From Gemmatimonadaceae bacterium (GTDB lineage: Bacteria; Gemmatimonadota; Gemmatimonadetes; Gemmatimonadales; Gemmatimonadaceae), in contig JABFYH010000048.1 of NCBI GenBank assembly GCA_013361335.1, positions 1 to 34,215 of the forward strand: a stretch of DNA of 34,215 bases, written 5' to 3'. The position numbers and the translations under genes were made by a program. Positions 1-8,443 of this stretch are shown in pieces; positions within the stretch are counted from its first letter, which is position 1; every line of letters starts with the position of its first letter. The notes under the pieces were generated by a model that was given only the letters and a program-made list of their open reading frames with translations, had not been told where the DNA came from and made no database searches.

Positions 1-1
1 C

Positions 2-2068
2 ATCGGCCGCCCCTTCGGCGAGACCGATCCGTACTTCGGCGCCGACCTCGGCTTCTTCGTCTACTGGCTCCCCTTCGAGACGACGGCGTACTACTGGACC
101 ATCCTCGTCTTCGCCGTCGTGACGGTGCTCGTCGTGCTGCTGTACGCGCTCACGCCGAGCCTGCGATGGGAGCGCGGGCGGCTATACGTCTCGGCGTACG
201 TGCGACGCCATCTCACGATGCTCTGCGGCGTGCTCCTCGGCATCCTGGCGTGGAGCTACCGGCTCGCCATGTATCGCCTGCTCGCCGAGGGCGGCGGCAC
301 CGCGGGGGTGTTCACGTCGATCGATCACCGCGTGCTCGTGCCGGCGATGCTGCTGCTCGCCGTCATCACGCTGTGCGCGGCGCTCGTCGTGCTCTGGGCC
401 GGATGGTCGGGGCAGATGCGCCTGGCCTTTCTCGCCATCACGGTCGTGATCGCGCTCAGCATCATCGGCCGCTCCGTGGCGCCGCTGCTCGCCCGACGTT
501 CGATCGATCCGGCGGATGCGGTCGCGCGCGAGCGGCCGTATCTCGCGACGCGCCTGAGCTACACCCGCGTCGCGTACGGCGTGGACCGCATCCGCCCCGA
601 CTCCATCGGCGCCGGCTTCCGCACGGTGAGCGACGCCGCTGCGCACGCGGCGATCTGGGACGGTGCGACGCTGTCGCTCGCGGCCGAGCGGCTCCGGCGC
701 GTCCGGGTCGTCGGTGACGGCGCCGCCTGGCAGGACCGCGACGGGGCGTTGACCGCGGTGCTCGTGGAGCACAGCAGCGAGGGCACCGCCGACGCGCGCG
801 ACGTCTGGGGTCTGAGCCGCTACGACGCGACCACCGCCGACGAGCGAGGCATGCCCCTGCGCGCGGGCGGCGGGTCGCACTTCGGCGACGAGACCGTCCT
901 CGACGAGCCCGCCGTCTTCACCGGCGCCCCGGACTACTCCGTCGTCGCCGACTCGCTCGGCCGCGTCGCGGGCGTGGAGATGGTGTCCACCAGCTCGCGC
1001 ATCGCCCACGCGTGGGCGCTCCAGAACTTCCGCCTCCTGTTCGGCGAGCTCCCCCTCAACCGGCCGACGATCGTCCGGCTGCGGGACGTGCGTGACCGCG
1101 TGCGGGTGCTGGCGCCCTTCTTCGTCCAGGGGAGCGAGGTGGTGCCGGTGGTCGCCGGTGATTCGCTGTACTGGGTGATCGAGCTGTACGCCGCCTCCGA
1201 CGACTATCCCCTGTCGCAGCGGTTCACCGTGCTCGGCGAGGAGCGAGGATACTTCCAGCACGCGGCCACGGCGCTCGTCCATGCCGGCAGTGGCCGGGTG
1301 CGGCTCGTTCCCGTGCCGGCGCCCGATCCGGTAGCGGCGAGCTGGATCGCGCGCTTTCCGACGCTCTTCGTCGCGCCGACGGCGCTGTCTCGTCCGGTGC
1401 AAGCCGCCCTCCCACCTGCGGCGGACGGGGCGCACGCGCAGGCGCTCGCCTTCGCCGCGGCCGGCTTTCGCGGCGACAGCCTCGAGGTCCGGCATCTCGC
1501 GGCGCTCGACGGCGCCGACTCGGCGTCGTCGCGCGAGGCGCTGCACGCGGCGCTTCCGGGGTCGGGGGTCGCCGCCCTGTGGCCCCTCCTCGACGAGCAG
1601 GACCGGGTGCGTGGCGTGATCGCCGCCGAGGGCGGGATCCCGCGCGCCACGTCATGGATTCCGCTCACGAGCGACGGGGCGCGATGGGGCGGCGTGCTCG
1701 ATCGACTCCGGGCCGCCGACACCGCGAGTCACGAGAGCGGGCTCGTTCGCTCACCGGTTCGCGTGCTGCCCGCGGCCGGCCGCGCGCTCTACGCGCAGCC
1801 CGTCTTCCAGTGGCGGCCGGGCGGTAGTCCGCGCATCGCGCGCGTGGCGGCGGTGTTCGGCGACACCGTCCGCGTCGGCGCGACGCTGCTCGCGGCCGTG
1901 GGCGGAGCAGGGCCGGCGCGCGCGAACGAGATGGCTCCGCGCGATCTGCGCGCGCGCGCCGACAGCCTCTATCGCGTCATGCGCGACGCACTCGCGCGTG
2001 CCGACTGGAGCACCTTCGGCCGAGCGTTCGATGCGCTCGGCGCAGCGCTGCGGGCGCCAGCTCCATGA
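2..2068 (+). CDS. UPF0182 family membrane protein (5' end outside window)
   Basis: The reading frame is open from the first bases, so the true start lies upstream; 688 residues are visible. The first visible residues contain a DPYFG-DLGFF-YWLPFE pattern typical of UPF0182 (COG1615), followed by about four hydrophobic helices (near visible residues 30-55, 75-95, 110-135 and 140-160). A long soluble part follows with family-like stretches (ERPYLATRLSYTR-AYG, FRLLFGELPLNRPTI, RVLAPFF, LYWVIELY--SDDYPLSQ). Family members usually have about seven N-terminal membrane helices and a large extracytoplasmic domain of unknown function, so roughly 200-300 N-terminal residues are missing here. A GTG at 119 lies inside a membrane segment and is not a credible start. 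The function of the family is unknown. Confidence 0.85.
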   Translation: MGRPFGETDPYFGADLGFFVYWLPFETTAYYWTILVFAVVTVLVVLLYALTPSLRWERGRLYVSAYVRRHLTMLCGVLLGILAWSYRLAMYRLLAEGGGTAGVFTSIDHRVLVPAMLLLAVITLCAALVVLWAGWSGQMRLAFLAITVVIALSIIGRSVAPLLARRSIDPADAVARERPYLATRLSYTRVAYGVDRIRPDSIGAGFRTVSDAAAHAAIWDGATLSLAAERLRRVRVVGDGAAWQDRDGALTAVLVEHSSEGTADARDVWGLSRYDATTADERGMPLRAGGGSHFGDETVLDEPAVFTGAPDYSVVADSLGRVAGVEMVSTSSRIAHAWALQNFRLLFGELPLNRPTIVRLRDVRDRVRVLAPFFVQGSEVVPVVAGDSLYWVIELYAASDDYPLSQRFTVLGEERGYFQHAATALVHAGSGRVRLVPVPAPDPVAASWIARFPTLFVAPTALSRPVQAALPPAADGAHAQALAFAAAGFRGDSLEVRHLAALDGADSASSREALHAALPGSGVAALWPLLDEQDRVRGVIAAEGGIPRATSWIPLTSDGARWGGVLDRLRAADTASHESGLVRSPVRVLPAAGRALYAQPVFQWRPGGSPRIARVAAVFGDTVRVGATLLAAVGGAGPARANEMAPRDLRARADSLYRVMRDALARADWSTFGRAFDALGAALRAPAP

Positions 2069-2070
2069 GC

Positions 2071-2099
2071 TTGCCCGCCACATTGGCCGTGTCTAGCTT
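2071..2099 (+). promoter_or_regulatory. Weak candidate promoter for sucCD
   Basis: TTGCCC (2071-2076) and TAGCTT (2094-2099) are separated by 17 bases in the 73-base gap before sucC. The match to sigma-70 consensus is partial (4/6 and 3/6), so this is only a candidate. Confidence 0.25.
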
Positions 2100-2141
2100 G
2101 CCACGGCTGTCCCCCGGATCGACCATCACAGCGGAGAGGGC

Positions 2142-3293
2142 GTGAACATCCACGAATATCAGGCCAAGGAGCTTCTGCGCGCCGAAGGCGTGCCGATCCC
2201 CCCTGGCGAGGTCGCGACGAGCGCCGAGCAGGCCGAGGCGATCGCGAAGAAGATCGGCGGCATGGTGGTGGTGAAGGCGCAGGTCCACACCGGCGGCCGC
2301 GGCAAGGCCGGCGGCGTGAAGCTCGCCAAGACGCCCGCCGAAGCCAAGGAGGTCGCGAAGAAAATCCTCGGGATGCAGATCAACGGCCTCACCGTGCATC
2401 AGGTGCTCGTCACCTCGGCCGCCGACATCGCGAGCGAGGCGTACGTCGGGATCATCCTCGATCGTGCCTCCAAGAAGCCCGTGTTCATGGTGAGCCCCGC
2501 CGGTGGCATCGACATCGAGGAGGTCGCGGCCAAGACGCCGGAAAAGATCCTCAAGCTCCCGATCGATACCCGGTACGGCCTGCAGCCGTACCAGGCCAGC
2601 GAGCTCGGATTCTTCCTCTTCCCGGACGACGTCAAGAAGGTGCGCGCCGCGTCGAAGATCATGACGCAGCTCTACTCGGCGTTCATGAAGCACGACGCGT
2701 CGCTCGCCGAGATCAATCCGCTCGTCGTCACCCCGGCCGGCGAGGTGCTCGCGCTCGACGCCAAGTTCTCCGTCGACGACAACGCGCTCGACCGTCACCC
2801 GGATCTCGTGAAGCTCCGCGACGAGACCGCCGAGGAGCCGAGCGAGGTGGATGCGCGCAACTCGAACCTCACCTTCATCAAGCTCGACGGCAACGTCGGC
2901 TGCGTGGTGAACGGCGCCGGCCTCGCGATGGCGACGATGGATCTCGTGAAGTACTACGGCGGCGAGCCGGCGAACTTCCTCGACATCGGCGGCTCGTCGA
3001 ATCCCGAGAAGGTCGTCAACGCCCTGCGCATCATCACCGGCGACCCGAGCGTGAAGGTCATCCTGTTCAACATCTTCGGCGGCATCACCCGCACCGACGA
3101 CGTGGCGAACGGCATCGTGACCGCCACCAAGGCCAACCCCCTCGAGATTCCGATCGTCATCCGGCTCACCGGCACGAACGAGGAGATCGCCATGAAGATC
3201 CTCCAGGAGAACGGGTTCAGCGCGTCGTCCGACATGGACGAGGCGGTGAAGAAGGCGGTGGATCTGGCGACGAAGGGGGGCAAGGCGGCATGA
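2142..3293 (+). CDS. sucC: Succinyl-CoA synthetase (ADP-forming) subunit beta
   Basis: This is the beta subunit of succinate-CoA ligase in the TCA cycle: succinyl-CoA + NDP + Pi to succinate + CoA + NTP. At 383 residues it matches the usual length (E. coli 388). It opens with [12 protein letters not shown]. An ATP-grasp domain follows, with [19 protein letters not shown] near residues 44-62. The C-terminal CoA-ligase domain carries the conserved [19 protein letters not shown] and [10 protein letters not shown] segments. The start is GTG at 2142, supported by GGAGAGG (2133-2139) just upstream; alternative downstream starts would remove the family N-terminus. The stop overlaps the sucD start (ATGA), so the two subunits are translationally coupled. 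Confidence 0.97.
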   Translation: MNIHEYQAKELLRAEGVPIPPGEVATSAEQAEAIAKKIGGMVVVKAQVHTGGRGKAGGVKLAKTPAEAKEVAKKILGMQINGLTVHQVLVTSAADIASEAYVGIILDRASKKPVFMVSPAGGIDIEEVAAKTPEKILKLPIDTRYGLQPYQASELGFFLFPDDVKKVRAASKIMTQLYSAFMKHDASLAEINPLVVTPAGEVLALDAKFSVDDNALDRHPDLVKLRDETAEEPSEVDARNSNLTFIKLDGNVGCVVNGAGLAMATMDLVKYYGGEPANFLDIGGSSNPEKVVNALRIITGDPSVKVILFNIFGGITRTDDVANGIVTATKANPLEIPIVIRLTGTNEEIAMKILQENGFSASSDMDEAVKKAVDLATKGGKAA

Positions 3294-4159
3294 GCATCTT
3301 CATCGACAGGAACACCACGGTCGTCGTGCAGGGGATCACGGGCCGCGACGGCTCGTTCCACACGAAGCAGATGATCGAGTACGGCACGCGGATCGTCGGC
3401 GGCGTGACCCCGGGCAAGGGCGGGCAGAAGTTCGAGGGTACCGTGCCGGTGTTCAACACCGTGCACGACGCGGTCAAGGCGACCAACGCCAACACCTCCG
3501 TCATCTACGTGCCCCCGATGTACGCCGCCGACGCGATCATGGAAGCGGCCGACGCGGGGATCAGGTTCATCGTCGCCATCACCGAAGGCGTGCCGGTGAA
3601 CGACATGACGCGGGTGCATCCCTTCGTGAAGGAGAAGGGCGCGCGCCTCCTCGGCCCGAACTGTCCGGGGCTCATCACGCCGGGGCAGAGCAAGGTGGGG
3701 ATCATCCCCGGCCGCATCTGCATGCCCGGCAACATCGGCGTCGTGAGCCGGTCGGGGACGTTGACGTACGAGGTCGTCTATCAGCTCACCCGCGCCGGGA
3801 TGGGGCAGAGTACCTGCGTCGGCATCGGCGGCGATCCGATCAACGGCACGAACTTCATCGACTGCCTCGAGGCGTTCGAGAAGGATCCGCAGACGAAGGC
3901 GGTCGCGATGATGGGCGAGATCGGCGGCACGGACGAGCAGGAGGCCGCGGAGTTCGTCCGCACCAGGATGAAGAAGCCGGTCGTCGGCTTCATCGCGGGG
4001 CAGACCGCGCCTCCCGGGCGCCGCATGGGCCATGCGGGTGCGATCATCTCCGGCTCCGCCGGCACGGCGGCCGAGAAGCTCGAGGCGTTCGAGAAGGCCG
4101 GGATGGGCATCGCCCGGCGCCCGATCGAGTTCGTCGAGCAGCTTCGCGCCCGGATGTGA
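3290..4159 (+). CDS. sucD: Succinyl-CoA synthetase subunit alpha
   Basis: This is the alpha subunit, which binds CoA and carries the phosphohistidine intermediate. It has 289 residues, the normal size. The N-terminal CoA-binding Rossmann domain shows [16 protein letters not shown] and [10 protein letters not shown]. The ligase domain has [21 protein letters not shown] and the active-site segment [17 protein letters not shown] with the phosphorylated His. It starts at an ATG overlapping the sucC stop by 4 bases. It ends 25 bases before the next gene. Confidence 0.97.
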   Translation: MSIFIDRNTTVVVQGITGRDGSFHTKQMIEYGTRIVGGVTPGKGGQKFEGTVPVFNTVHDAVKATNANTSVIYVPPMYAADAIMEAADAGIRFIVAITEGVPVNDMTRVHPFVKEKGARLLGPNCPGLITPGQSKVGIIPGRICMPGNIGVVSRSGTLTYEVVYQLTRAGMGQSTCVGIGGDPINGTNFIDCLEAFEKDPQTKAVAMMGEIGGTDEQEAAEFVRTRMKKPVVGFIAGQTAPPGRRMGHAGAIISGSAGTAAEKLEAFEKAGMGIARRPIEFVEQLRARM

Positions 4160-4184
4160 TGACCGCGTCGCGCGGCGAGTCGGC

Positions 4185-5072
4185 ATGAAGCTGCGCGACG
4201 TGCTCGCGCCGGAGCGGACCGTCGTGCCGCTCCAGGCCGAGACTCTTCAGCAGGCGGGCGACGTGCTGCTGGAGCGCCTGGCGTCGGCGCATGGCGTCCT
4301 CGATCTCGCCAAGCTCCGGCGGCGCGTGTCGGAGCGCCGGGCGGACGACGCCGTCGCGATGGGCGATCGCGCCTTCCTGCTGCACTACCGCACCGACGCG
4401 GTGGGGCAGCTCGTGGTGGCCCTCGGCGTCGCGGGGGCGCCGATCTGCCGTCATGCGCCGGACGACGGGGAGCAGTGCGCCCGCATCGTGATCATGATCG
4501 CCGCGCCGCCGCGCCATGCGGCGCGGTACCTCCAGGTCGTGGGCGGCTTCGCGCGCCTGCTCCGGAAGCCGGAGGTGCTGGAGCGGGTGCTCGGCGCGCG
4601 GGACCCACACGCCCTCACGGCGCTCGAGCCGTTCTCGGAGTATCGCCTCCCCGAGCAGCTCGCCGTTCGCGACGTGATGAGCGATCGGCCGATGACGGTC
4701 GCGGCGGACATCCCGCTCAAGGACGTCGCCCGCACGCTGGTGCGCACCGGGCTCGGCGCCGTTCCGGTCGTGGACGAGGAGCAGCGGGTGATCGGGATGA
4801 TCAGCGAGCGCGAGGTCATCCGGTATCTGCTGCACGTGCAGGCGTTCACCGGTCCCGATGCGCGGGTCGCGTCGCCGCCGATCGCCGGGACCCGCACCGT
4901 GCGCGACGCGATGACGCGCCAGGTGCTGTGCGTCGCCCCCGAGCAGCCGATCGCCGAGGTGGCGTCGCTGATGAGCAACAAGGACGTGGATCGCGTTCCC
5001 GTGGTGCGGGAGGGGCGGCTGGTCGGCTTCCTCACCCGTGGTGACATCGTTCGCAAGCTGATCGGCACCTGA
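4185..5072 (+). CDS. PTS EIIA-like domain plus tandem CBS domains, putative regulator
   Basis: The protein has 295 residues. Residues about 1-145 resemble the fructose/nitrogen-type phosphotransferase EIIA fold (PtsN-like): an N-terminal [22 protein letters not shown] helix pair, then [20 protein letters not shown], where His67 sits where EIIA proteins carry the phosphorylated His. Two CBS domains follow, at about 161-217 ([12 protein letters not shown] to [13 protein letters not shown]) and 239-293 ([12 protein letters not shown] to [13 protein letters not shown]). CBS pairs usually bind adenine nucleotides. The start is the ATG at 4185, because the frame upstream runs inside sucD. No transporter or HPr/EI genes are nearby, so a regulatory role linked to energy state is only inference, though the sucCD and ndk neighbours would suit it. 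The EIIA assignment is moderate; the CBS assignment is strong. Confidence 0.8.
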   Translation: MKLRDVLAPERTVVPLQAETLQQAGDVLLERLASAHGVLDLAKLRRRVSERRADDAVAMGDRAFLLHYRTDAVGQLVVALGVAGAPICRHAPDDGEQCARIVIMIAAPPRHAARYLQVVGGFARLLRKPEVLERVLGARDPHALTALEPFSEYRLPEQLAVRDVMSDRPMTVAADIPLKDVARTLVRTGLGAVPVVDEEQRVIGMISEREVIRYLLHVQAFTGPDARVASPPIAGTRTVRDAMTRQVLCVAPEQPIAEVASLMSNKDVDRVPVVREGRLVGFLTRGDIVRKLIGT

Positions 5073-5098
5073 GCGCCGGCAGAGCATTTCGCATTCAC

Positions 5099-5113
5099 CG
5101 GGGCGCGGCCCCG
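5099..5113 (+). other. Small GC hairpin before ndk
   Basis: CGGGGC (5099-5104) and GCCCCG (5108-5113) form a perfect 6-bp stem with a 3-base loop in the 62-base gap between the CBS gene and ndk. No T-run follows, so it is not a good intrinsic terminator. It may attenuate or simply separate the two messages. Confidence 0.3.
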
Positions 5114-5134
5114 CGTACTTCGAGGATGAGACCG

Positions 5135-5560
5135 ATGGCAGGCAACTACACGCTCACGATCATCAAGCCCGACGCCTTCGGCGCGGCGAAGGCGGGCAAG
5201 ATCATCGCGCTGCTCGAGGAGAAGGGGTTCACGGTCAAGGCGGCGCGGGTGCTGCACCTGACGCAGCAGCAGGCGGGGGAGTTCTACGCCGTGCACCGCG
5301 AGCGCCCGTTCTACAAGGAGCTGGTGTCGTTCATGACCTCCGGCCCGTGCATGCCGATGGTGCTGGAGAAGGCGAGCGCCGTGTCCGCGCTGCGCGACGC
5401 CATCGGGGCGACCGATCCGGCCGAGGCCGCTGCGGGGACGGTGCGGAAGCTCTACGCCGAGTCGAAGGGGCGGAACGCGATCCACGCGTCCGATTCCGAT
5501 GAGAACGCGACGCGCGAGGCGGGCTTCTTCTTTGCCGAGACGGACTTGATCTTCGGCTGA
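5135..5560 (+). CDS. ndk: Nucleoside diphosphate kinase
   Basis: This enzyme transfers the gamma phosphate from NTPs to NDPs by a ping-pong mechanism through a phosphohistidine. The 141 residues match the family length. TLTIIKPDA (Lys11), [16 protein letters not shown] and the active-site NAIHASDS with His117 are all present. An ATG at 5126 is in frame, but the likely start is 5135. The GAGGA at 5122-5126 overlaps the upstream ATG and stands 8 bases before 5135, and the family N-terminus fits the shorter protein. It is followed by an intergenic hairpin and a new candidate promoter. Confidence 0.96.
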   Translation: MAGNYTLTIIKPDAFGAAKAGKIIALLEEKGFTVKAARVLHLTQQQAGEFYAVHRERPFYKELVSFMTSGPCMPMVLEKASAVSALRDAIGATDPAEAAAGTVRKLYAESKGRNAIHASDSDENATREAGFFFAETDLIFG

Positions 5561-5573
5561 GCGTGAACGGTCA

Positions 5574-5630
5574 ACCGTGAACCGTGAACCGTCACGGCGG
5601 GCAAGGCAGTCACGGTTCACGGATCACGGT
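5574..5630. repeat. Imperfect long inverted repeat built of ACCGTGA units
   Basis: The left arm 5574-5592 is made of direct repeats of a 7-base unit (ACCGTGA). The right arm 5612-5630 is its near-perfect reverse complement, with 18 of 19 positions pairing and the mismatch at 5581/5623; the loop is 19 bases. It lies directly after ndk and could act as an mRNA 3' stem or terminator-like element, but there is no T-run. The structure is seen directly; its function is not known. Confidence 0.75.
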
Positions 5631-5644
5631 ACACGGCCTCGGGG

Positions 5645-5673
5645 TTGATAACTCGTTCGGCCCCAAGTAGTTT
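5645..5673 (+). promoter_or_regulatory. Candidate promoter for DUF177-rpmF-plsX-fab run, possibly leaderless
   Basis: TTGATA (5645-5650) matches the -35 consensus at 5 of 6 positions. After a 17-base spacer comes TAGTTT (5668-5673). The next gene starts with ATG at 5682, only 8 bases after the -10-like element, so transcription would begin at or next to the start codon. No usable Shine-Dalgarno sequence precedes that ATG, which supports a leaderless message. Confidence 0.45.
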
Positions 5674-5681
5674 TGTAGGCT

Positions 5682-6197
5682 ATGCTGTCCTTTGACATTC
5701 GGTCGCTCACCGAGCGCGCCGTCGCGGTCGACGACACGTTGTCGCCCGACGATCCGGTGTGGTTGGAGGGGGACGCTGTGCCGTCGGCCCCCATTCGCGT
5801 CAAAGGGCGGTTGTCGGCGGCGGGCCCCGGGCGATTCTACTGGCACGGGACAATCGAAGGGGACGTGACGCTGCCCTGTCGCCGCTGTCTGGGCGACGCC
5901 GCCGCCCACGTCGCCGACGACGCCCACCTCATCTTCGCGGAAGCGGGGGCCGAGGGCGTCGAGGACGACCCCGATGTGTTCGTGCTGGACGATCGCTCGC
6001 CAGAGCTCGACCTGCGACCGGCGATCCGGGAGCAGTGGCTGTTGAACGTTCCAGGCTACGCGTTGTGCCGGGACGACTGTAAGGGGCTGTGCCCGACGTG
6101 TGGGACCGAGCTCAATCTCGGTGCCTGTGACTGTGCCTCGACCGCAGCGGATCCCCGCTGGGCCACGCTGCACAAGCTCCGCGACGGACAGGGCTGA
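5682..6197 (+). CDS. DUF177 / YceD family protein, large-subunit rRNA accumulation factor family
   Basis: The protein has 171 residues. It belongs to the YceD/DUF177 family, which is encoded next to rpmF in many bacteria and is linked to 23S rRNA accumulation. It has the family CRRCL pair (Cys66, Cys69) and the C-terminal cysteine cluster CRDDCKGLCPTCG (Cys129, 133, 137, 140) plus Cys149 and Cys151, probably a metal site. The upstream region lacks a Shine-Dalgarno sequence and suggests leaderless translation. rpmF follows 35 bases downstream, the classical arrangement. Confidence 0.9.
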   Translation: MLSFDIRSLTERAVAVDDTLSPDDPVWLEGDAVPSAPIRVKGRLSAAGPGRFYWHGTIEGDVTLPCRRCLGDAAAHVADDAHLIFAEAGAEGVEDDPDVFVLDDRSPELDLRPAIREQWLLNVPGYALCRDDCKGLCPTCGTELNLGACDCASTAADPRWATLHKLRDGQG

Positions 6198-6232
6198 GTC
6201 GCTCCGGTTCTTATCCTTATTCCGACCAGACC

Positions 6233-6415
6233 ATGGCCGTCCCGAAGCGCAGAACCTCCAAGCGGAAAAAGCGCGCCCGCAACACGCACAAGACCGCACC
6301 CGTCATCGCGATCCAGAAGTGCCCCCGCTGCCAGGCGATGAAGCGCCCGCACCATGTGTGCGCCGAGTGCGGGTACTATGCGGGTGAGCAGCGAGTCGAA
6401 GCCAAGGAAGCCTGA
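6233..6415 (+). CDS. rpmF: Large ribosomal subunit protein bL32
   Basis: The protein has 60 residues and is strongly basic at the N-terminus (MAVPKRRTSKRKKRARN). It carries a four-cysteine zinc ribbon, CPRC (30, 33) and CAEC (43, 46), so it is the zinc-binding form of L32. No strong Shine-Dalgarno sequence is visible before its ATG. It sits between DUF177 and plsX, the common yceD-rpmF-plsX-fab order that joins ribosome and fatty-acid synthesis. Confidence 0.96.
   Translation: MAVPKRRTSKRKKRARNTHKTAPVIAIQKCPRCQAMKRPHHVCAECGYYAGEQRVEAKEA
6404..6410 (+). promoter_or_regulatory. Ribosome binding site that sets the plsX TTG start
   Basis: AAGGAAG at 6404-6410, inside the end of rpmF, is 7 bases from TTG at 6418. 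This supports the TTG start. Confidence 0.6.
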
Positions 6416-6417
6416 CC

Positions 6418-7446
6418 TTGGCGCGGATCGCGTTGGACGCCATGGGGGGCGACTTCGCCCCTCAGGCGACCGTAGCCGGCGCGCTGCTCGCGCTCGCCGA
6501 GCTCGATCCCGCTCATAGCATCCAGCTGGTCGGCCGGACCGCCGTCGTGGACGCGCAACTGCGCGATTACCTCGACGGCGACTTCGCCGCGCTCGCCCAC
6601 CAGCGCGACCGCATCACCATCGTCGAAGCGCCCGACGTCATCGAGATGACCGACAAGCCCAGCGCCGCCGTGCGCGGGAAGCCGAACAGCTCCATGGCCG
6701 TCGGCCTCCGCCTCCAGACCGACGGCAGCTCCGATGCCTTCGTCTCCGCCGGCAGCACCGGCGCCCAGATGGCGGCGTCGATGGTCCTCCTCAAGCTCCA
6801 CGCCGGCCTCAAGCGCCCGGCGATCGTCACCCTCTTTCCCTCCGCCCGCAAGACGATCGCCGTCCTCGACTCCGGCGCCAACGTCGACTGCTCCGCCGAA
6901 GAGCTCGTGCAGTTCGCCCGCCTCGGCGCCACCTACGCCGAATGCATGCTCGGTCGCGCCAATCCGGCCGTCGGCCTGCTGAGCATCGGCGAGGAGGCGG
7001 AGAAGGGGAACGCCGTCACGAAGGAGACCCATCCGCTGCTCGTCGATTCGGGCCTGAACTTCATCGGCAACGTCGAGGGCCGCGACCTGCCCGCCGGCGG
7101 GACCGAGCACCAACAGGTCGACGTCGTCGTCTGCGACGGCTTCGTCGGCAACGTGGTCCTCAAGTTCTACGAGGGGGTGGCGCCGCTCATGATGGAAACG
7201 CTGCGCAAGGCGGGGGTGAGCTCCGATCAGCTCGAGTCCGCGCTCAAGCACCTGGACTACTCGGAGCACGGAGGCGCGCCGCTCCTCGGCGTGAAGGGCG
7301 TCAGCATCATCGCCCATGGCAAGTCCTCCCCCCGCGCCGTCAAGAACGCGGTGAAGGTGGCCGCGCAGGCGGTCACCTCCCGGATGAACGATCGGATCGG
7401 CGAGCGGCTCGGCGCCGTCGCCGCCAGTGCGGAGGACGCCGCATGA
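6418..7446 (+). CDS. plsX: Phosphate acyltransferase PlsX
   Basis: PlsX converts acyl-ACP and phosphate to acyl-phosphate, the donor for PlsY in phospholipid synthesis; it is a peripheral membrane enzyme. The protein has 342 residues. The N-terminus MARIALDAMGGDFAP is the family hallmark, followed by KPSAAVRGKPNSSM, FVSAGSTGAQMA and VVCDGFVGNVVLKFYEG. The start is TTG at 6418, two bases after the rpmF stop, with AAGGAAG at 6404-6410. The stop overlaps the fabH start (ATGA). Confidence 0.96.
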   Translation: MARIALDAMGGDFAPQATVAGALLALAELDPAHSIQLVGRTAVVDAQLRDYLDGDFAALAHQRDRITIVEAPDVIEMTDKPSAAVRGKPNSSMAVGLRLQTDGSSDAFVSAGSTGAQMAASMVLLKLHAGLKRPAIVTLFPSARKTIAVLDSGANVDCSAEELVQFARLGATYAECMLGRANPAVGLLSIGEEAEKGNAVTKETHPLLVDSGLNFIGNVEGRDLPAGGTEHQQVDVVVCDGFVGNVVLKFYEGVAPLMMETLRKAGVSSDQLESALKHLDYSEHGGAPLLGVKGVSIIAHGKSSPRAVKNAVKVAAQAVTSRMNDRIGERLGAVAASAEDAA

Positions 7447-8441
7447 AACGCCCCGTCGCCTACCTCGCCGGCACCGGCCGTGGCATCCCGACCAAGGTGA
7501 TGACCAACCACGACTTCGCCGCGATCGGCATCGAGACCGATCACGACTGGATCGTGGAGCGCACCGGGATCGTCCAACGCCACATCGGGCGCGACGACGA
7601 GACCACGACCTCGATGGCCGCGACCGCGGCGCGCGCCGCGATGCAGCGCGCCGGCGTCACCGCCGGCGAGATCGACGCGATCGTCCTCAGCACCGCCACC
7701 CCGGACCGCCTCCTCCCCGCGACCGCGGTCGACCTCCAGGCGGAGCTCGGCGCCACCCGTGCCGCGGCCTTCGACATTTCCGCCGCCTGCACGGGATGGA
7801 TCTACGGCATGACCGTCGCCGAGGGGCTGATGGCCTCGGGCGTGATAGAGACCGCGCTCGTCGTCAGCGCCGAGAAGATGAGCGCGATCGTCGACTGGAA
7901 GGACCGCTCGACCTGCGTCCTGTTCGGTGACGGCGCCGGCGCAACGGTCCTCAAGCGCGCGAAGAAGGAGCGGGACACCCACGGCATTCTCAGCGCCTAC
8001 ATGCGCAGCGACGGCACCCTGGCCGAGCTCCTGTGGCGGCCGAGCGGCGGCGCGAAGGTCCCGTACAGTCAGGCAGTGCTCGACGACCGCTCGACCTACG
8101 TGAAGATGGCCGGCCGCGAGGTGTTCAAGCACGCCGTCCGCTCGATGGCCGAGGCGTGCGACCGGGCGCTCGACGCTGCGAGGCTGACCGGCTCCGACAT
8201 CGACATCCTGATCCCCCACCAGGCGAACGTGCGGATCATCGAGGCGACCGCCAAGCACGCGAACATCTCGATGGACAAGGTCTACGTGAACGTCGACCGC
8301 TACGGCAACACGTCGTCCGCCTCCATCCCGATCGCGTTGGACGAGGCGATCGAACGGGGCCGCGTGCGGGAGGGGACGACGGCGCTCTTCGTGGCCTTCG
8401 GCGCGGGGTTCACGTGGGGCTCCATGGTCGCCCGCTTCTAG
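7443..8441 (+). CDS. fabH: 3-oxoacyl-ACP synthase III
   Basis: FabH condenses acetyl-CoA (or another short acyl-CoA) with malonyl-ACP to start fatty-acid synthesis. The protein has 332 residues. The catalytic triad is visible: Cys116 in ISAACTGW, His259 in IPHQANVRII and Asn289 in RYGNTSSAS. The start ATG overlaps the plsX stop by 4 bases. The frame continues open far upstream inside plsX, but homology begins at MKRPVAYLAGTGRGIP. Primer preference (straight or branched) cannot be read from sequence. Confidence 0.97.
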   Translation: MKRPVAYLAGTGRGIPTKVMTNHDFAAIGIETDHDWIVERTGIVQRHIGRDDETTTSMAATAARAAMQRAGVTAGEIDAIVLSTATPDRLLPATAVDLQAELGATRAAAFDISAACTGWIYGMTVAEGLMASGVIETALVVSAEKMSAIVDWKDRSTCVLFGDGAGATVLKRAKKERDTHGILSAYMRSDGTLAELLWRPSGGAKVPYSQAVLDDRSTYVKMAGREVFKHAVRSMAEACDRALDAARLTGSDIDILIPHQANVRIIEATAKHANISMDKVYVNVDRYGNTSSASIPIALDEAIERGRVREGTTALFVAFGAGFTWGSMVARF

Positions 8442-8443
8442 CC

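Noticed and set aside
182-1546. Long minus-strand open frame opposite the UPF0182 gene
   Set aside because: It is Arg/His-rich and low-complexity, and the plus-strand frame has clear family features. Such frames are expected in very GC-rich DNA.
6942-7442. N-terminal extension of FabH into plsX
   Set aside because: The frame is open, but the translation is Arg-rich noise, and the ATG at 7443 with ATGA overlap gives the full KAS III length.
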